Origin: Schistocephalus solidus
Taxonomy: Eukaryota > Platyhelminthes > Cestoda > Diphyllobothriidea > Diphyllobothriidae
DNA: 64,000 bases
Direction of reading: 5' to 3'
NCBI GenBank assembly: GCA_017591395.1
Contig: WEDG01002570.1
Location: forward strand, 1 to 64,000
Below, piece by piece: positions 58,056-64,000 of this stretch. Each line of letters starts with the position of its first letter. The first letter of the stretch is position 1. The notes beneath the pieces are model-generated. The model saw only the letters and a list, made by a program, of their open reading frames with translations. It ran no database searches and had not been told where the DNA came from. Made by a program: the position numbers and the translations under genes.

Positions 58056-58640
58056 CCAACTTTACCCGATACTTGGGAAAGAAACAATAGGAAGGGGGAC
58101 TACGCACTTATGAGAAGACAAATTTCAGAGATATCCTGGGAAACAGAACTATATGGTGGAACCAATAAAGATTGGACAACATTGAGCTCGTTATTGAAAA
58201 GGATTGCTTACCTCAACTGTCCTCTCAGGAGAAAGACAACCACAAACCGCCCACAGTGGATAAACGCATACTTGCAGGCCTCTTTCAAAAAAGTAATCAC
58301 TTCTGGAGGCATATCAGACAAACCGGCTCCGATGCTCACTTACGGGAATATAAGCAGCAACGCAAAGTTTTTAAATGTGAGACTTCTAAGCTGTGGATGA
58401 ATTTCAAACTAAACATTCTGCAAAAATCGTTTGAACACCCCAAAATGCTATATGGCTACATACAGAGTACAAAGAGAATTCAGGAAATGATAACTGCCTT
58501 AGGTCTGCAGACGGAAAACTGGAAACCAACGACCAGGTTAAAGCAGTCCTTCTTTCGAAATTCTTTCAGACCATCTGCAACCTAGAGTCTCATAATTTTT
58601 CTGCTATTCCACCATTTGTCAACCAATGTGTACGTCTCCT
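58056..58640 (+). pseudogene. LINE endonuclease-RT linker, truncated
   Basis: Continues from the endonuclease with RRKTTTNRPQWINAYLQASF and KLWMNFKLNILQKSFEHPKM in two frames, then ALGLQTE and VKAVLLSKFFQT-type sequence and ESHNFSAIPPFVNQCV up to about 58630. This is the linker that normally leads into RT. The RT is absent: coding similarity stops at about 58640, where the tail of the opposite-strand LINE begins. Confidence 0.7.
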
Positions 58641-58659
58641 TTAATAAATCATGAATAAT

Positions 58660-58890
58660 CTGTATATTTAAAGCCTAGAGAGCCGCGTCATGTCAAACTT
58701 AGTTTCGTGGTATAAATAAATACAAAATGGATAATTGCCGCACTTTGTGAGCAGCCATATTAAATAAATAAATAAATTGTATTTTTAAGGCCCAGAGAGC
58801 CCCATCATTTCAAACTTTGTATCGCGGTATAAATAAATGCAAAGTGGATAATTGCTGCACTATGTGAGCAGCCATATTCATAGCAGTAAT
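58660..58890. repeat. 117-bp tandem duplication at the LINE 3' terminus
   Basis: GCCTAGAGAGCC at 58673 and GCCCAGAGAGCC at 58790 begin two copies of a unit containing TCAAACTT, GTGGTATAAATAAAT or GCGGTATAAATAAAT, TGGATAATTGC and GTGAGCAGCCATAT. A (TAAA)n run at 58771-58786 separates them. Probably two 3' ends joined, or a terminal duplication of the LINE. Confidence 0.8.
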
Positions 58891-59574
58891 GAACAATATG
58901 GTAGGCATATCCTATTCAGAACGATTTGCCATTTTTAAAACAATAGTCAACAATCTTTGTCATATAGGGTAAACTAGAAAAGAAGCAGTAAAAAAACTCC
59001 TAAGGTTAAATCGGAGGCGGAGTTCGGCGAGCCGCCAATGTAAAACTAATTAGTAGAAAAAATTGCTTCACTTCAATGGGATAGTATTGAGATGTTGCTG
59101 AAAACGTATGAGGGCTCGGATTGCTCCTTGTCGTGTGAGAGATAATAAAGCAGCCAGAGATACTGTTCGTAACCACCAGTGGAGGTGAGAAAGGAGGAAC
59201 TCATCGTGGACACCAGGGTCGAAAAGAAGAGGGGACAGTAGAGGTCATGAGATCATAATCGAGATGCGACCTTGCTGACTGCATAGCCCAACAATCAAAG
59301 AGGCGAAACAATTAGAACCCACCTTAATCACCAACTGAACCTGGAGACCGTCGTCGGGGTTGCAAAATTGGAGGAAATTATCAAGGTTATCAAGAGTTGG
59401 CGATGCTAGTTTAAAAGGGGGGACGAAAAAGTGAGTGCAAAGATTGACCGTTCAGAGGATGATGGAAATATAATAAGAGACCATTATAATATCAAAGGGA
59501 ACTGCCTCAAATACCAGGAGGACCCTTTTCGAAATCAAAGAAGTTGCGAGTTAGGGAAGGAAACAGACAATAAG

Positions 59575-61650
59575 GACTTTATATCTTCCGAAGTTAAATG
59601 TTTGCGTAACTTTGTTTTGAAAATAGCTAATGTGGACGACAACCTAATTTGCAGTGGAAGATTATTCCAGATGAAAGCATTTTGGAGGCCAAAAACTGAG
59701 ACCGGTTGGTTGTGGAGCTAAGGGGTGGTGAAATGATCATGGAGGAATTACGAGTGGCATAGGGTCGATCTACCGGAGTAGAGCGTTAATTCGTGGGAGA
59801 TTGGGGCTAGAGTTAACGCGAAACAGGAAGCAGAGACCGGCTTCGAGTCTTCTAACCCACAGAAATTTAATGTTTGCTAACTGGCATCTATCCGTATAAG
59901 AGATACTGGATCCAGGAAGAGAAAATAGTCTTCGAGTAAAAAACCCTCTGAACTTTTTCAATCTTACTGCGGTCAGAGGCGTTCATCAGCCCAAAGAGGG
60001 GACAGCAGTATTCTAGAATAGGAAGAACAAACATGCGGTACAGGTCTAACTTTATTTCCGGAAGGAAGAAATTGTGCGATATAAAACCACATATCTGTGC
60101 AGCCTTTGCAGAAATTCGATCTGCATGAGGCGATAATGCTAGCTTGTTCGTGTAACTTAGACCCTAAGTCTTTTATGGTTGATTTTAAAAAGTGTACTAT
60201 TTTGCAATACGATGGGTCCAGGAAGCTTAGCGGGGCCAAAAACACATAAAACTACTCTTGGATGAAGAAAACTCCATCTGCCAAGTACAGCTCCAACGTG
60301 AGAGCATAAGTAGATCAGTGTTGATTTTATCCACGCAACTATTGGCAGTGTCTTTAGAAAATGAATAAATGCACTTGAGATCGTCAGCGTAAACAAAGTT
60401 TGTGAATTTGTGAGTAAAGCTGAAATTTCGTTTATGTACAGAATAAGAGAAGGGGACCTGAACCGTGCCTTGAAAAACGCCACTCGTGATCGGTTGAGGC
60501 GTCGAGTTGCTATTACCTACTAAGACCTTCTGGCTGCGGTTAGACAAGTAGGAACCAATGAAGTCAAGGAGAGGAGGCCGGATGCCGAGGGCTTCAATTT
60601 CACCAGAAGACGTTTGTGCGATTCACCTTGTCAAAGGCTTTGCTCAGGTCAAAGTAGATCACAACCACTGTCTGCTGCTCATTACGAAGGAAGTGACGAG
60701 GTTAAGAAAAGCTAAGTGACACACTTCGCATGATCTCCCCAGGTAGAAAACCATATTGTGAGTCGCTTAAGAGCTTATTTTCTAAGCAAACGTCGAGAAT
60801 TTGATTAAAAATAATTTTTTTCAAGAAATTTTGCTAGAGCCGGGGTTTTGTGAACGCCTCGATAATTATTTACGTCCGAACGAGATCCCGACTTGAAGAC
60901 AGGAAGAATAATAGATGTCTTCCATGAGTCAGGAAAGAATCCGTTTAAAAGATAAACTGAGAATACATGGCTAAGCAATCGGGGGAAAGCTCGGCACTCT
61001 CTTAATAACTGAGTTTGGAATACCGTCAGTCCCCGAAGAGTGCGAGTTTTTCAGACGCATTATTTGCTTACGAATAAGTTCTATGGAGAAATCAATGGTA
61101 CTGATAACATTAAATGAGGATGCCTGAAACGTCGGAACCGGTTCAGATTCCATCGTAAGATGATTTGCAAGAATGCACTAAACAATTCTGCCTTCTCAGA
61201 GTCTTCGAGAACGAATTTCATAGTTTCATTAAGTAATGGAGGTATTTCATAACCTCGTTTAGAGCAGGATCGACGGCGGAACAGTTGAGCAACAGATTTT
61301 TGCAGAGTTTGGCTCGCTTAGTGCGCATGATTCTCTCTGTCTGTCACGTGCAAACCGAATCTTGAGGCTAATTCAAAAATCTCTGCAATCCTTAGATGTA
61401 CAGATAACGAACTAGTATATTGATCTTTTAATTGCTTCCTCAATTTCTTTTAGTCTTGGCAAGAAAGTGGGACAGTGAATTCAAGTGTATGACTTGACAA
61501 TTTTGGTTGGCACAAATTCAGGATGTTATTTGAAACGACTGACATTAAGTCAGAAAGACTTGCTGCATCGTTCATGGAGAGATACTGCCAATCAATGAGT
61601 CAAAAGTTGTTAATTAAGCTGATATCTGCGAGGTCAAAAATTATTTAAAT
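59575..61650 (-). pseudogene. Reverse transcriptase region of LINE copy 3
   Basis: The linker LIDWQYLSMNDAASLSDLMS is at about 61600-61540, and LPRLKEIEEAIKRSIY at about 61455-61410. RT start: KFVLEDSEKAELFSAF (about 61215-61165) and LKNSHSSGTDGIPNSVIKR (about 61055-61000). Motif B is altered (TSGVFQGTV near 60480). Motif C is intact as FVYADDL (60400-60380). A K-D-L-G-type segment lies near 60165. The C-terminus has FIWNNLPLQIR near 59660. Frameshifts between these blocks make it inactive. Confidence 0.75.
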
Positions 61651-61665
61651 TTAGAATTTATATTT

Positions 61666-64000
61666 GGTTAGCACCGGGGAAGGTACTGTCTAAGCAAACA
61701 TTAGTAACGAAATAAAGTTATGACAATGTGTGCAGATAAAATGTACAAATTCATAAATTGTCCTGCTATGTCAACAGTTAGCAATGTTTTTAAAATTAAT
61801 GGTGAACTAGAAAAAAATAGGCAGTGAAAAAAACTCCTACCATGAAAATGGAGCAGAGTTCAATAGGCCTTCATTTTTCGAATAGGGTAGGAGAAAAAAC
61901 TGCTAGGAAAAATAGTCAGGTGGTAGAATAGGGTAATACTGCAGTAGCATTTCAGAATGAGATAATGAAACGTCGAGGTGATTCGTTCTTGATCACTTAG
62001 GCGTATGAAACAGAATCTCACGAAAATGCGTCAATGAACTTAAGTCCTCAGCATCATAGGATCCAGAATTGAATTCTGATGATGGTTAGTATCCAAAAGA
62101 AACCGCAGCATTTAAGACTGTGGACCACCGAATTTGTACGTCCGAATGACGTCATCGTTTGGAGGACGGGTGATATAAGGAGACATTATAGTTCATGGGC
62201 GTCTCCAGGTAGCGTAAAATATAGTTTCAAGAGGGTTACTCAAATTCCCGATGGTCCTTTCTCCGAGTCATGGGGAAAGCTACTGGAAAGATGAGGAAAA
62301 TAAAGGTTAATAGAATCAGTGTTAAGATAAATGTGCAGTCTTCGCTTGAATGCAGATAGACTAGTTAACGACCTTATTTCAATTGGCAAGTTATTCCAAA
62401 GAAAACTATACCTAGAAGCAAAGAAGAGAGCGTTTACACGTGGAGGATGCAGGGGAGGTATAATTAGTTCAGAATTTCTTGGGTTATAAGGAAGACTAAC
62501 GGGGGTAATGACAGAAAAGCTTTGGGAGAGTTGAACTATTATTAAGACGAAAAAGGAGACAAAGCCTGCTTCAAGTCTCCCGACCCAAAGAAATTTTAGC
62601 TTCGTTAGCTGGCATCTTGTTGAGTAGGAAGTAGTTAAAAAGAGTCGGATATAGGAGTTTTTGGTGAAATTTCTTTGAACATTTTTCAATTTTTGAACGG
62701 CTAGATTCGTTCATCAAACCGAAGAAAGGACAGCAAAATTCAAGAATGGGAAGTACAAACATACGAAAAAAGTCTTAATTTAATTTCAGGAAGGTAGAAA
62801 TTATAAGAAATAAAGCCGCAAATCTGAGCAGCTTTGGCCGTAATTCTATCGGCATGAGGCGAAAGATCTAATTTATTGGTGTAGCTTAAGCCCAAGTCCT
62901 TGATGGAGGAACATTCAATCATATGGCAACCTTCAAAGATAAGAGGTTGCGGCAGCCTTACAGGCCCAAAACTCATGTAGCGACACTTAGTAGGTGAGAA
63001 CTCCATTAGCCATGTGGAGCTCCAGGCCGAAAAGAGCGTCTAAGTCTGAATGAATTTGTTCTAGGCACCGTTCGGTTGTAGAGTGAGAAGGAATAACGCA
63101 TTTGAGATCATCAGCATAAATAAAAAGATTGAGAATGTTTAACTATCGATGAAATATCATTTTATATACAGTAAGAACAACAAAGGACCTAATACGGTAC
63201 CTTGAAGGACACCACTGACAATCGGGGTAGGACTTGAGTATGAGGACCCTACTAAAAACTTTTGTTTTCGATCATTTTAGGTATGATCTAATAAAGTCAG
63301 TAAGGGACTACGAAGTCCTATAGCTTCTAGTTTAGCTAGAAGTCGTTTATGAGGCACCTTATCGAATGCCTTACTAAGATCAAAATAGATAACTACTACA
63401 GATAGATGATCATACGAAGAGTTAGTAGATTTAGAAAAGACATGTGGCAGGGTTTCACAAGAACGGTCCGGTAGAAGCCGTGTTGGGATAAAGTTGATAA
63501 TTTTTATTGCTTATGCAAAAATCCGTGATTTGTTTTGCAATTAGTTTTTTCGAAAGAGTTTAGCAAAGAGGGCGTTTTATGAACACCGCGATAGTTATGA
63601 ATGTCCGAGCAGGAACCAGATTTAAAACTGGTATTATAATAGAAGTTTTTCAAATCGGGGAAGAAACCATTCGAGAAATACTGAGTATAATTTGCTTAGT
63701 AAAGGTGTCCCTTAACTGTTTAATAAGTGAGTTTGGAATGTTATCAGTTCCAACTGAATGTATTCTTTTAGGTGAGCTATTTCTTTTTGAATACATGAAG
63801 GCGAGAAATTAATAGTTGTTAGAAGTGAATTTGAAAGCAGAGGAATTGTGGGAGTGGGGGCTAGTTTCAGTGGTAAAAGTGGTTGGCAAAAAAACGAGTT
63901 TAACAATTCTGCTTTGCCCCAAAATCATCTGTAACAAATTTTTCTGTTACAGTCGAGTAAGAGGGCGGAGTTACATTCAGACAGCTTAGCCGATGACCGA
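61666..64000 (-). mobile_element. CR1/Jockey-like LINE, copy 4, continuing beyond the window
   Basis: 3' UTR about 62290-61666; coding from 62690 upward to the right edge. Related to copy 3 throughout. Its 5' part lies outside the window. Confidence 0.75.
62240..64000 (-). pseudogene. Reverse transcriptase region of LINE copy 4, partial
   Basis: From the right edge: VTEKFVTDDFGAKQNC (63950-63905), then KRIHSVGTDNIPNSLI (about 63770-63720), the RT opening. Motif C is YADD (codons 63118-63107). LTEFSPTKCRYMSFGPVRLP follows near 63000-62945, then IEC-SSIKDLGLSY (62915-62880). The C-terminal KKFHQKLLYPTL and RYSFLWNNLPIEIRSLTSLS...FKRRLHIYL are at about 62690-62310. Several frameshifts and stops; inactive as a protein although the catalytic Asp pair remains. 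Confidence 0.75.

Larger units (their letters stand above)
58641..61665 (-). mobile_element. CR1/Jockey-like LINE, copy 3 (5' truncated)
   Basis: Minus-strand element. The 3' UTR, about 59570-58641, ends in a TAAA-type repeat and a duplicated terminal segment. The coding part runs from about 61650 to 59575. The 3' UTR is related to that of the neighbouring copy 4 (AAACTAGAAAAGAAGCAGT at 58972 and GAACTAGAAAAAAATAGGC at 61804). The 5' truncation point abuts the 3' end of copy 4. Confidence 0.75.

Noticed and set aside
59431..59721. 96-codon plus-strand frame
   Set aside because: It is antisense to the C-terminal region of LINE copy 3.

Overview
The window looks like non-coding, repeat-rich nuclear DNA of a eukaryote, most likely a diphyllobothriid tapeworm (Spirometra / Dibothriocephalus / Schistocephalus / Ligula group). 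This is an inference from the repeat content: RTE-like retrotransposons whose polyprotein ends in a Pro/Ser/Thr-rich C2H2 zinc-finger tail, Penelope-like elements (PLEs) with a GIY-YIG endonuclease, CR1/Jockey-like LINEs, and tRNA-derived SINEs. I found no convincing host protein-coding gene, rRNA, CRISPR array or operon. Almost every open frame is a retroelement fragment, its antisense shadow, or chance; the longest is only 166 codons.

Layout: 0.1-1 kb PLE 3' end (-); 1.0-1.4 kb two tRNA-SINEs in inverted orientation; 1.5-3.7 kb decayed RTE reverse transcriptase (-); 3.87-4.01 kb cluster of heat-shock-element-like motifs; 4.4-5.2 kb RTE C-terminus (+) followed by 'Repeat A'; 5.6-6.04 kb tandem SINE pair; 6-13 kb mostly anonymous DNA with two Repeat A copies, a telomere-like tract and an inverted repeat; 13.3-13.8 kb LINE 3' end (-); 15.5-16.3 kb long-TIR foldback element; 20.4-20.9 kb PLE 3' end (+); 21.6-22.1 kb Repeat A and a 160-bp repeat; 24.85-25.41 kb tandem composite SINE unit plus the second 160-bp repeat; 29.1-29.4 kb palindromic foldback; 35.1 kb TA/GA microsatellite; 40.3 kb inverted repeat resembling a PLE terminal region; 42 kb second long-TIR foldback; 43.9-44.4 kb PLE 3' end (-); 46.6-50.5 kb nearly complete but dead RTE (-), interrupted by an inverted Repeat A; 54.2-55.5 kb LINE RT half (+); 56.4-58.6 kb LINE ORF1 plus endonuclease half (+); 58.6-64 kb two related LINEs (-), the second running off the right edge.

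Most interesting signal: the body of the tRNA-Arg-like SINE contains what reads as a minimal type I hammerhead ribozyme: CTGATGA, a 4-5 bp stem II, GAAA, a tiny helix III, and a stem I closed by GACTGG/CCAGTC. About nine copies at different stages of decay can be aligned, and some stem differences keep pairing. Two loci carry the SINE and a second 'cap' domain in alternating, tandem arrangement with a period of about 260-310 bp, as would be expected of a hammerhead-processed tandem RNA element. A second, PLE-type hammerhead remnant lies at 40.3 kb. Both need a covariance-model search and an RNA cleavage assay.
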